From positions 1 through 17,511 of the forward strand of contig SFFV01000028.1 of assembly GCA_004557735.1 (NCBI GenBank): a stretch of DNA of 17,511 nt, read 5' to 3'. The stretch comes from Clostridiales bacterium. GTDB taxonomy: Bacteria > Bacillota > Clostridia > Oscillospirales > Oscillospiraceae. Shown one piece after another: positions 8,401-14,806 of this stretch. Within the stretch, counting starts at the first letter, position 1, and the number at the start of each line of letters is the position of its first letter. A program made the position numbers and the translations under genes. The notes under the pieces were generated by a model. That model had not been told where the DNA came from. It did no database searches and saw nothing but the letters and a program-made list of their open reading frames with translations.

Positions 8401-8909
8401 TGATCGCGGGCGTCGTGGCGAGCTGCAAAACGCGCACGACGCGGAACAATACCCTCATGAGCTACATCCAGCTCGAGGACGACACCGGCTCCATGGAGCT
8501 TCTGGCGTTCCAGCGCGCGCTCGATTCCGGCGGAAGCTACGTGCAGGACGCCGCTCCCCTGCTCGTGCGCGGGAAGATCTCGCTGCGCGATGAGAAGGAG
8601 CCGCAGCTCATGGTGGACTCCATCCGCCCGCTCTCCGATCTGGACGTGCCGGGCCGCACCGCCGTTTCCTCCCCGCCGGCAGCGAAGCCGGACGGGAAGC
8701 CGCGCACGCTCTATGTGCGCATTCCGGGCGCGGATCATCCGCTCTGCCGGCGGGTGAAGCTCCTGCTTACGATGTTCCCCGGGAACGAGAGAATCGTCCT
8801 TTATATGGAGGACACAAAAAAGCGTCTCGGCGCGCCGTGTCTCATCCATCCGGCGTTTGTCGCCGAGCTGGAGGAGCAGTGCGGCAAAGAAAATGTTGTT
8901 GTGAAATGA
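5412..8909 (+). CDS. dnaE: DNA polymerase III alpha subunit (DnaE)
   Basis: This is a C-family replicative polymerase of 1165 residues, close to E. coli DnaE (1160). The N-terminal PHP domain starts with HLHVHTEYSLLDG (5-17) and keeps further metal-ligand-type residues: TDH (39-41), E66 in GCEVYVA, and NDAH (203-206). The palm motif GPGRGSAAGS is at 355-364. Catalytic aspartates lie in PDIDMDF (396-402, D399 and D401) and KMDFLGLR (550-557, D552). An internal beta-clamp-binding motif QLDLF is at 912-916. An OB-fold follows at about 994-1075, and the last ~70 residues are a tau-binding-type tail. AAGGAG overlapping the whiA end serves as ribosome binding site. It is the last gene of the operon, before the hairpin at 8924-8959. 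Clostridia usually also carry PolC, which is not seen here. Confidence 0.97.
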   Translation: MGFVHLHVHTEYSLLDGACRIRDLARRAKEMGQTALAVTDHGVMYGAVSFYRACLAEGVRPIIGCEVYVAPRSRFDREHGIDNEYSHLILLCKNDVGYRNLCYLVSCGFTDGFYIRPRIDWALLHEHAEGLICLSGCLAGYLSRHIVADDYEGAKKKALELRELFGEDFFLEIQDHGIPDERKAALGLRRLSRETGIPLVVTNDAHYINKEDAGNQDVLLCIQTGKTVDDPDRMKFSSPELYLKSEEEMRALFPDEPQAADVTEEIAARCRYDFEFGHYHLPEYKLPEGETDSFAYLTRLCREGYAHRYGESGTAEMEAQLQYELDMIHRMGFVDYFLIVWDFVHYAKSHGIPVGPGRGSAAGSMVSYTLGITDVDPIRYSLFFERFLNPERVSMPDIDMDFCVRRRGEVIDYVTRKYGADHVAQIVTFGTMAARMAIRDVGRALNISYAETDAVAKQVPSGPGALNMTLDEALKLSKPLKDMYGSDEKVKKLIDTARALEGMPRHASTHAAGVVITHRPVYEYVPLATNDGSPVTQYTMTTLEELGLLKMDFLGLRNLTVLEDAAQLVRRTDPDFSVDTIPMDDPAVFDMLAAGKTSGVFQLESAGITGVCAALRPKSLEDITAVIALYRPGPMDSIPKFLECSQHPEKIRYKHPKLEPILGVTYGCMVYQEQVQQVFRELAGYSLGQADVIRRAMSKKKHAVIDAERVAFIHGDPARNIPGCVANGVPEDVAGSIYDEIVDFANYAFNKAHAVSYAFVTYRTAYMKCHYPREYMAALLTSVLDNSTKVAEYIAECRDMGIKLLPPDVNESDADFTVAGENIRFGLVAIKGIGWGFIEELKAERESGGPFRTLDEFCRRMVPRDLNRRAVESLIKAGAFDSLGFRRRALLTASGPIIDSVTADSRKNIAGQLDLFGMGGESESESVRTVPLPDVPEFTRQELMTMERETTGLYLSGHPMDDYRDRARDVGAVAIGAILNDFAEETPRRFRDGQEVLIAGVVASCKTRTTRNNTLMSYIQLEDDTGSMELLAFQRALDSGGSYVQDAAPLLVRGKISLRDEKEPQLMVDSIRPLSDLDVPGRTAVSSPPAAKPDGKPRTLYVRIPGADHPLCRRVKLLLTMFPGNERIVLYMEDTKKRLGAPCLIHPAFVAELEEQCGKENVVVK

Positions 8910-8923
8910 TTAATAAAGTTTTA

Positions 8924-8959
8924 AACAAACCTCGCTTTATTTTTAAAGCGGGGTTTGTT
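8924..8959. terminator. Terminator after dnaE
   Basis: A 16-bp stem (8924-8939 with 8944-8959) contains a single G-U pair and closes a TTTT loop 14 bases after the dnaE stop. The 3' arm ends in TTTGTT, giving a short U-rich tail. On the opposite strand the stem is followed by a T-rich stretch, so it could work in both directions. Confidence 0.75.
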
Positions 8960-9058
8960 ACCATATTGTCATCGGCGAAGCAGAACCAAACCCGGTTTTG
9001 GCGCGTCTTAGAGATATCCTTATCCGGAAAAATCATGGGATTATAGGAGAACAAATGT
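8960..9058 (+). promoter_or_regulatory. Exporter operon upstream region with imperfect dyad
   Basis: This is the only non-coding space ahead of the exporter operon, so its promoter should be here. The best-spaced pair is TTGGCG (8998-9003), 17 bp, TATCCG (9021-9026), which is poor. A 16-base imperfect palindrome, CCAAA/TTTGG arms around CCCGGT (8986-9001), overlaps that -35 and could be an operator. GGAG (9046-9049) is a clear ribosome binding site for the 9059 start. Confidence 0.3.
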
Positions 9059-10870
9059 ATGGATGAAAAGAATGTAACGTCCGCCCCGGAGCAGGCCGGG
9101 GACCGGGACCAGGCGCTGTTTGCCTCGATCCAGCGTGAAAAGCAGCACAAAAAGCGCCGCCGCATCATTGTGACGGTCTCGATCGTCGTGGTGCTGGCGC
9201 TCGCCATATTCTTTGCCGTGCGCGCGGCGAAGAGAAAGGTCAGCGAAGCCGTCGGCAGCATGAACGCGCCGACCGTGAGCGAGGCGACCGTCACGACCGG
9301 CAGCATCAGCACGACGGTCTCCGGCTCCGGTATGCTCGCCGACGCGGACACGCAGCAGATCGTCCTGCCCAAGGGCGTGAAGCTCGACAAAATTCTCGTC
9401 AAGGCAGGCGAGACCGTGAAGAAGGGCGATGCGCTCGCCACGGTGGAGCTCTCCTCCGTCATGGGCGCGATGAGCGATGTACAGGCCGAGCTCGATAAGC
9501 TCGACGAGCAGCTTCGCAGCGCGACAGGAGAAACGGTGCAGCCGTACATAACGACCGGTGTGAACGGCCGCGTGAAGATCGTCTATGCGCAGAAGGATGA
9601 CGACGTCGCCGCGTGCATGATGGAGCACGGCGCTCTCGCGGTACTCTCGCTTGACGGCTATATGGCTGTGGATATCGACGCCGGCTCTCTCGCCGCGGGC
9701 GACAAGGTCAGCGTGACCGTGGACGAAAAGACATACCCCGGCACGGTGGACAAGCTCCAGAGCGGCAAGGCGACCGTTCTCATTACCGACAACGGTCCGG
9801 CGGCGGGCGCCGCCGCCGCGGTGCTGGACGCCGACGGCGGCACTCTCGGCGAGGGCGCGCTCTATATCCACAATCCGCTGCGCATCACCGGCTACGCGGG
9901 CGTCGTTTCCGCGGTCAACACCGCCGAGAACCGGCAGGTGTACGCGGGCAATTATCTCTTCAATCTTCGCGACACGGCTTACAGCGCGAACTACGAATCC
10001 GTCCTCAAGGACCGCCGCGAAAAGGAAGAGGATCTCATGGCGCTGCTCGGCATGTACAGCGCCGGGGCGGTGACGGCGCCCTTTGACGGCTCCGTCTCCT
10101 CCATCGACTACAGCGACAAAACCACCGGCAGCTCCGACGGAACGGACGCCGACTCTTACAGCGACGGCATCGTCTACGGCGGCGCGATGAACGACTATGT
10201 GTCGGCGGGCGGCTCGGACAGCTCCGGCGGCAGCGCCGCCGCGAGCGGTGAAACGAAGCTCCTCACGCTCTCGTCGGATACGAGCATGAAGCTCACCGTG
10301 AGTGTGGACGAAACGGACATTCTCTCCGTGCAGAACGGACAGAAGGCGCAGATCACCGTGAGCACGATCGGCGACGAGGTGTTTTCCGGCGTTGTGACGG
10401 CGGTGGAGCGTTCGGCCAAGAGCAGCTACGGCATCACGAGCTACAGCGTGGAGATCACGCTCGACAAAGACAGCCGTATGCTCCCCGGCATGACCGCCAA
10501 GGCGCTCATCCGCATCGAGGGCGTGGATAACGCCCTGCTCATCCCGGAAAAGGCGCTGCGCCAGACGCGCGACAGCTCGTTCGTCTATACGACGTACGAT
10601 GCCGCCACCGGCACGCTCGGCGGCGAAACGGCGGTCATCCCCGGTCTCACCGGCGGCGGCATGGTGGAGATCACCGAGGGTCTCGCCGAGGGACAGACCG
10701 TGTACTATCAGGAAGTCTTTGATCCATACGCCTATTACTACGGCACGGGCGGCGACGCAAGCGGCGGCGATGCCTGGGTCGAGGACGGCTCGGACGTCAC
10801 GCTCGCCTCGGACGGCGACGCCGCTGCCGCCGAGGACGGCTCGGACGTCAGCGTACCGGTGGAAGGATGA
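9059..10870 (+). CDS. ABC exporter membrane-fusion/adaptor protein, first copy (HlyD/MacA/YknX-like)
   Basis: The protein has 603 residues. It is probably the extracytoplasmic adaptor of the ABC exporter encoded next. A basic cytoplasmic tail (1-34) precedes one membrane segment (about 35-54). The first lipoyl-like half contains VKAGETVKKGDALATVE (114-130). A short helical stretch (133-155) leads to a second lipoyl/barrel-like unit (about 168-300) beginning GRVKIVYAQKDDDV. A charged helical stretch (305-335) leads to APFDGSVSSID (340-350), the returning lipoyl half. A Ser/Gly/Asp-rich insert (351-398) precedes a barrel with VDETDILSVQNGQKAQITV (416-434) and a membrane-proximal domain. The tail (560-603) is acidic and repeats EDGSDV twice. 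Start: ATG with GGAG nine bases upstream; a nearby ATG at 9055 is out of frame and stops after three codons. It is paralogous to the adaptor at 12734. The cargo is unknown. Confidence 0.88.
   Translation: MDEKNVTSAPEQAGDRDQALFASIQREKQHKKRRRIIVTVSIVVVLALAIFFAVRAAKRKVSEAVGSMNAPTVSEATVTTGSISTTVSGSGMLADADTQQIVLPKGVKLDKILVKAGETVKKGDALATVELSSVMGAMSDVQAELDKLDEQLRSATGETVQPYITTGVNGRVKIVYAQKDDDVAACMMEHGALAVLSLDGYMAVDIDAGSLAAGDKVSVTVDEKTYPGTVDKLQSGKATVLITDNGPAAGAAAAVLDADGGTLGEGALYIHNPLRITGYAGVVSAVNTAENRQVYAGNYLFNLRDTAYSANYESVLKDRREKEEDLMALLGMYSAGAVTAPFDGSVSSIDYSDKTTGSSDGTDADSYSDGIVYGGAMNDYVSAGGSDSSGGSAAASGETKLLTLSSDTSMKLTVSVDETDILSVQNGQKAQITVSTIGDEVFSGVVTAVERSAKSSYGITSYSVEITLDKDSRMLPGMTAKALIRIEGVDNALLIPEKALRQTRDSSFVYTTYDAATGTLGGETAVIPGLTGGGMVEITEGLAEGQTVYYQEVFDPYAYYYGTGGDASGGDAWVEDGSDVTLASDGDAAAAEDGSDVSVPVEG
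10781..10850 (+). repeat. In-frame 19-bp direct repeat in adaptor tail
   Basis: The 19-base sequence GAGGACGGCTCGGACGTCA occurs at 10781-10799 and again, identically, at 10832-10850. The two copies are 51 bp (17 codons) apart and encode EDGSDV both times in the acidic C-terminal tail of the first adaptor. The repeat looks like a recent local duplication, and slippage could shorten or lengthen the tail in frame. Confidence 0.8.
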
Positions 10871-10876
10871 CGCCCT

Positions 10877-11548
10877 ATGATCGATTTACATGACGTTTCC
10901 AAGGTCTATCAGATCGGCGAGGAGCGCGTCCACGCGCTCGACCATGTGACGCTGCACATTTATCCGAAGGAGTTCGTGAGCGTCATCGGCCCTTCCGGCA
11001 GCGGCAAATCCACGCTGATGAATATTATCGGCTGTCTGGACGTCGCAGACGCCGGGACCTACCGGCTCGACGGCATTCCCATCGAGGACTACGGCGAAAA
11101 GCAGCTCGCCCGTGTCCGAAACGAGAAGATCGGCTTCATTTTCCAGAACTTCAACCTCATCGCCAAGCTCTCCGCGGAGGAAAACGTGGAGCTGCCGCTC
11201 ATCTACCGCGGCGTGAGGCCGGCGGAGCGCGCAAAGCGCGTCGCCGCGGCGCTCGAGCGCGTGGGGCTCTCCCGCCGTGCCAGGCACCTGCCGACGGAGC
11301 TCTCCGGCGGCCAGCAGCAGCGCGTGGCGATCGCCCGCGCACTCGTAACGGAGCCCTCGCTCCTGCTCGCGGACGAGCCGACCGGAAACCTTGACTCCAA
11401 AACCAGCCGCGAGATCATGGATATTCTCCACGGGCTGCACGAGCAGGGAAACACCGTCGTACTCATCACGCACGACAACGACATCGCCCGTCAGGCCAGG
11501 CGCAGCATCCACATCCTCGACGGGCGCGTCACGGAGGTGCAGCTATGA
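10877..11548 (+). CDS. ABC transporter ATP-binding protein, MacB/LolD/YknY type
   Basis: This is a 223-residue cytoplasmic nucleotide-binding subunit with every functional motif intact. Walker A GPSGSGKST is at 38-46, the Q-loop Q90 lies in IFQNFNL, the signature LSGGQQQR spans 142-149, Walker B LLLADEP ends with the catalytic E167, the D-loop NLDS is at 171-174 and the switch H199 is in LITHD. Sequence and length match the MacB/FtsE/LolD group, which pairs with FtsX-fold permeases and drives mechanotransmission rather than substrate passage through the membrane. GGAAGGA (10861-10867) lies across the end of the previous gene. The stop overlaps the permease start (ATGA at 11545-11548), so the two are translationally coupled. 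YknY or MacB-type naming is by family only. Confidence 0.95.
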   Translation: MIDLHDVSKVYQIGEERVHALDHVTLHIYPKEFVSVIGPSGSGKSTLMNIIGCLDVADAGTYRLDGIPIEDYGEKQLARVRNEKIGFIFQNFNLIAKLSAEENVELPLIYRGVRPAERAKRVAAALERVGLSRRARHLPTELSGGQQQRVAIARALVTEPSLLLADEPTGNLDSKTSREIMDILHGLHEQGNTVVLITHDNDIARQARRSIHILDGRVTEVQL

Positions 11549-12732
11549 TATCATCCTTTAAAATGGCGCTGCGCAGCATCGGCTCAAACAAGATGCGCGC
11601 CGCGCTCACGATGCTCGGCATCATCATCGGCGTCATGGCGCTCGTCGTGCTCGTAAGTCTCGTAAACGGCGCTACGAGCACCGTAACGGACGAAGTAGCC
11701 AGTCTCGGCAGCAACTATGTGGACGCCTACGTCTGGCGGCAGGAGGTCGGAAGCTCTCTCACCGTGAACGATCTCAAAAAGTGGGCGCAGGAGAACGAGA
11801 GCGTCGAGGCCGTCGCGCCGATCAATCGCAGCAGCGCCAAGGGCAAAGCCGGCTCTTCGAGCGACGATATCGACCTTATCGGCACGATGCCGGCGTATGG
11901 CGACATCAACGGCCTCACGATCGAGTATGGCCGGTTCCTCAAGAATGCGGACGTGGACAACGCGAGCCGCGTGTGCGTTCTCTCGAAACAGGCCGCGGAG
12001 CAGATCGTCGGCTACACCGACTGCGTGGGCGAGGACTTTTCCGTCGACGGCATGCGCTATACGATCGTCGGCGTGCTCGGCGAGCGCACCTCGCTCGTTT
12101 ACAGCGGCGGCCGCATGGCTACGGTCTATATCCCCTTCACCTCATACACGCGCCAGTACCCCCAGAGCGGCAGCGCCATTTCGGAGTTCTACGTCACCGC
12201 GCCGGAAGGCACAAAGATGGCTGACGTCGAAGCCGTCGTCAACGAATTTCTCTATAATTTCTTCGGCAGCAGCGACGGCTACTGGGTCTACTCCATGGAC
12301 GTCATGGAGAACGCGATGGGGTCCGTGACGAATATCCTCAAGATCCTGCTCGGCGGCATCGCGAGCATATCGCTCATTGTCGGCGGCATCGGCATTATGA
12401 ACATCATGCTCGTCACCGTCACGGAGCGCACGCGCGAGATCGGCATCCGAAAGGCCATCGGCGCGGACCGCGGCACGATCCTCATGCAATTCCTCATCGA
12501 AGCCGTCATGCTCTGCATGCTCGGGTGCGTCATCGGGATTTTCCTCTCGTGGTGCATCCTGCGTCTTGCCTCGACCATCGCGGCGGATGCCGGGCTGCAA
12601 TTTGCGCTCAGCGGCGGCATTGTGGCGCTCGCGGCGATCTTCTGCTTTGCCATCGGCGTGATCTTCGGGCTGTATCCGGCAAACAAAGCCGCCAAGATGA
12701 AGCCCATCGACGCGCTGCATTACGGAGGCTGA
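11545..12732 (+). CDS. ABC transporter permease, MacB/FtsX family (YknZ-like)
   Basis: The 395-residue permease has MacB-type topology. One N-terminal membrane helix (about 21-42, in RAALTMLGIIIGVMALVVLV) is followed by a large extracytoplasmic MacB periplasmic-core domain (about 45-262). Three C-terminal helices lie at about 266-290, 315-340 and 356-378. The loop TERTREIGIRKAIGA (293-307) is the conserved coupling helix that contacts the ATPase, and YPANKAAKMKPIDALHYGG (377-395) is the typical C-terminus. Such permeases act as homodimers with an adaptor ring to export peptides, toxins or antibiotics; Bacillus YknXYZ protects against the SDP toxin. Substrate here is not predictable. It ends one base before the second adaptor start, with GGAGG (12724-12728) inside its last codons. 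Confidence 0.94.
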   Translation: MISSFKMALRSIGSNKMRAALTMLGIIIGVMALVVLVSLVNGATSTVTDEVASLGSNYVDAYVWRQEVGSSLTVNDLKKWAQENESVEAVAPINRSSAKGKAGSSSDDIDLIGTMPAYGDINGLTIEYGRFLKNADVDNASRVCVLSKQAAEQIVGYTDCVGEDFSVDGMRYTIVGVLGERTSLVYSGGRMATVYIPFTSYTRQYPQSGSAISEFYVTAPEGTKMADVEAVVNEFLYNFFGSSDGYWVYSMDVMENAMGSVTNILKILLGGIASISLIVGGIGIMNIMLVTVTERTREIGIRKAIGADRGTILMQFLIEAVMLCMLGCVIGIFLSWCILRLASTIAADAGLQFALSGGIVALAAIFCFAIGVIFGLYPANKAAKMKPIDALHYGG

Positions 12733-12733
12733 C

Positions 12734-14677
12734 ATGGAAGCGAAACGGAAAAGAACAAAGAATATCATCATCGCCGCGGTGCTTGTGGCCGTTGCCGTAT
12801 TGATGGCGGCGCTCCCGGCGATGCTCTCCTCCGGACAGAAGGAGGAGGACAAAGGCACGGCAAAATCCGTCGCCGTACAGCGCGGCGACATCGACTCGAC
12901 CGTTGCCGGCGCCGGCACGCTCTCCGGCGAGGACGGCGTGAAGATCACCGTGCCGCACGGCGTGGAGATCACGAATTATCTTGTCCAAAACGGCGACATC
13001 GTCGCCGAAGGGCAGGCGCTTGCCGCCGTGGACAAGACCTCGGTCATGAACACGGTCGCCACGGTGCAGAACAATCTTGAATACATTGCCGGCGAGATCC
13101 GCACCGCGGCCTCCGGCGCGGCGACCGCCTCTCTCGCCGCGCCCGCGGCGGGCCGCGTCAAGGCGGTCTACGCCGCGGCGGGCGACGATGTGCAGAGCGT
13201 CATCCGCGAGCACGGCGCTCTCATGGTCGTCTCGCTTGACGGGCGCATGGCCTTGGACGCGGAAACGGCGTCCGACGCCGCGACCCCCGGCAAGAGCGTC
13301 ACCGTCCGGCTCGGGGACGGCACGGAATATCCGGGCCGCATCGAGATCCGCCGCGGCGACACGCTCACCGTGACGCTCACGGATCAGGGTCCGGCGCTCG
13401 GCGCGAGCGCCGACATCGTGCTTGACGGCGACACCGTCGGCACGGGAACGCTCTATCCGCACAGCGCGTGGAACGTGACCGCTTCGGCCGGCACGGTCGC
13501 GGCGGTCAACACCGCCGCGGAACGGCAGATCTACGCCGGGACGACCGTGATCACCCTGCGCGACGTGGACGCCGAGGGCGAATACCGCCGTCTCTCCCAG
13601 CTTCACCGCGACTATGAGGACACGATGCTCAAGCTCTTCCGGCTTTACCAGAACGGCACCGTTGCGGCGTCCGCCGCGGGGCGCGTGTCCGGTCTCGACA
13701 CGGCGCGTATCGGTCTCATGCGAAGCGGCGAAGCCTATACCGCCGCGCTGCTTGCAAGTCCCTCCGAAGGCGTGCCGGAGGAATACACCGTCCGTGCGGC
13801 GCTTCTTTCCCAGGTTACGTTCGGCAGCATGACGTTCCTTGCCGCGCCCGCCGCGCCGGTGAGCGATCTCACGGCGGAGCCCGTCGTGGATACGGAAAGC
13901 GCCGAGGATATCCCCGTGACAAATTTTGACGGCGTTTCCGTCTACGACTGGGACGCGGACGCCGCCGACTGGACCGTGTCGAACCCCAACCGGCTCGCCG
14001 CCGGGGATCTCGTCTATCTCGTGTACGACGAAAACGGCGTGCTGCTCTGGGTCGTCCGCCCGGAAAAGCCGGAGGAACCGGATCTCCCGGACGAGCCGAT
14101 CTTCTGGGGCGGCGGCGGCGGTGAAGAGCCTCCCTTTGAAATGTATGACCGCACCGAGACCGAGCTCATGCGCATATCGCCCATAGACACGGTGAGCGTG
14201 CAGATGCTGGTGGACGAGATGGACATTCTCTCCGTCCACACCGGGCAGGAGGCAGAGGTCACCGTCGATGCGCTGCCCGGCCGGGCCTTTACCGGCACCG
14301 TGAGCGCCATCGATCCGAACGGACAAAACAACGGCGGCAACAGCAAGTATACCGTCACCATCACCATGCCGCGCGCGGAGAACATGCTCGACGGCATGAA
14401 CGCCACGGCCGTGCTCACCGTCGGCACCACGGAAAATGTTCTCTGGCTTCCCGCCGAGGCGCTCGCCGAGCAGGGCTTCAAAACGGTCGTTTACACCGGC
14501 TGCGACGCCAAAACCGGCGAGCTGACGGGCCCCGTGGAGGTCGTGACCGGCGTTTCGGACGGCGAGAAGGTCGAGATCGTCTCCGGGCTCGAGGAAGGTC
14601 AGGCCGTCTGGTACATCGCCTACGAGAGCGCGGAAGCCGCGCTCTTCGCCGGCGCCGCCGCGCCGGAGGACGCATAA
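12734..14677 (+). CDS. ABC exporter adaptor protein, second divergent copy (HlyD/MacA-like)
   Basis: The protein has 647 residues, with one N-terminal membrane helix (about 10-30) after a short basic tail. It aligns along much of its length with the adaptor at 9059. Shared stretches include VPHGVEITNYLVQNGD (73-88), GRVKAVYAAAGDDV (140-153), EHGALMVVSLDG (159-170), TDQGPALGA (216-224), SAGTVAAVNTAAERQIYAG (251-269) and VDEMDILSVHTGQEAEVTV (493-511). It differs by a large insert (about 321-485) that ends in a proline/acid run and a GGGGG stretch (around 443-467), where the first adaptor has a Ser/Gly linker. The start has GGAGG (12724-12728) five bases upstream, within the permease end. It may form mixed or alternative rings with the first adaptor on the same permease. 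Last gene of the exporter operon; the hairpin at 14716-14744 follows. Confidence 0.86.
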   Translation: MEAKRKRTKNIIIAAVLVAVAVLMAALPAMLSSGQKEEDKGTAKSVAVQRGDIDSTVAGAGTLSGEDGVKITVPHGVEITNYLVQNGDIVAEGQALAAVDKTSVMNTVATVQNNLEYIAGEIRTAASGAATASLAAPAAGRVKAVYAAAGDDVQSVIREHGALMVVSLDGRMALDAETASDAATPGKSVTVRLGDGTEYPGRIEIRRGDTLTVTLTDQGPALGASADIVLDGDTVGTGTLYPHSAWNVTASAGTVAAVNTAAERQIYAGTTVITLRDVDAEGEYRRLSQLHRDYEDTMLKLFRLYQNGTVAASAAGRVSGLDTARIGLMRSGEAYTAALLASPSEGVPEEYTVRAALLSQVTFGSMTFLAAPAAPVSDLTAEPVVDTESAEDIPVTNFDGVSVYDWDADAADWTVSNPNRLAAGDLVYLVYDENGVLLWVVRPEKPEEPDLPDEPIFWGGGGGEEPPFEMYDRTETELMRISPIDTVSVQMLVDEMDILSVHTGQEAEVTVDALPGRAFTGTVSAIDPNGQNNGGNSKYTVTITMPRAENMLDGMNATAVLTVGTTENVLWLPAEALAEQGFKTVVYTGCDAKTGELTGPVEVVTGVSDGEKVEIVSGLEEGQAVWYIAYESAEAALFAGAAAPEDA

Positions 14678-14715
14678 AAGAAAATCGTATAAATATATAT
14701 GAATAAAAACAGCGG

Positions 14716-14744
14716 GCGGGTTCGCGGCAAATACGCGAACCCGC
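14716..14744 (+). terminator. Hairpin ending the exporter operon
   Basis: A perfect 11-bp GC-rich stem (14716-14726 with 14734-14744) around a 7-base loop lies 38 bases after the second adaptor stop. The downstream tail (TTGCAATCGCCGTCTTT) is only weakly U-rich, so termination may be partial. It abuts the -35 box of the next promoter. Confidence 0.55.
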
Positions 14745-14773
14745 TTGCAATCGCCGTCTTTCCCGGATACAAT
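14745..14773 (+). promoter_or_regulatory. Promoter of the glycosidase two-gene unit
   Basis: The -35 box TTGCAA (14745-14750), a 17-bp spacer and the -10 box TACAAT (14768-14773) predict a start near 14780. This leaves about 27 nt before the ATG at 14807, which has AAGGA (14794-14798) in front of it. The promoter lies inside the upstream extension of the open frame (from 14699), which argues strongly for the later start. Confidence 0.8.
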
Positions 14774-14806
14774 AGAAAGGCACCCTTTGCAGAAAGGAAC
14801 GACATC

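Noticed and set aside
5163..8849. Open frame of 1228 codons on the minus strand
   Set aside because: It mirrors whiA and dnaE. In GC-rich DNA with biased third positions the antisense frame stays open by chance. The translation is rich in H, R, A and D without recognisable domains, and dnaE is certain.
8837..9046. Small plus-strand frame spanning the dnaE end and intergenic space
   Set aside because: It crosses the dnaE terminator hairpin, lies out of frame with dnaE, and has no ribosome binding site.
9019..9047. TTATCC, 16 bp, TATAGG as exporter promoter
   Set aside because: The -10 would overlap the ribosome binding site and transcription would start at the start codon itself, leaving no leader.
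14699..14806. Upstream start for the glycosidase gene (36 extra residues)
   Set aside because: It would begin ahead of the hairpin and the promoter at 14745-14773 and lacks a ribosome binding site. The extra residues precede a normal anchor sequence.
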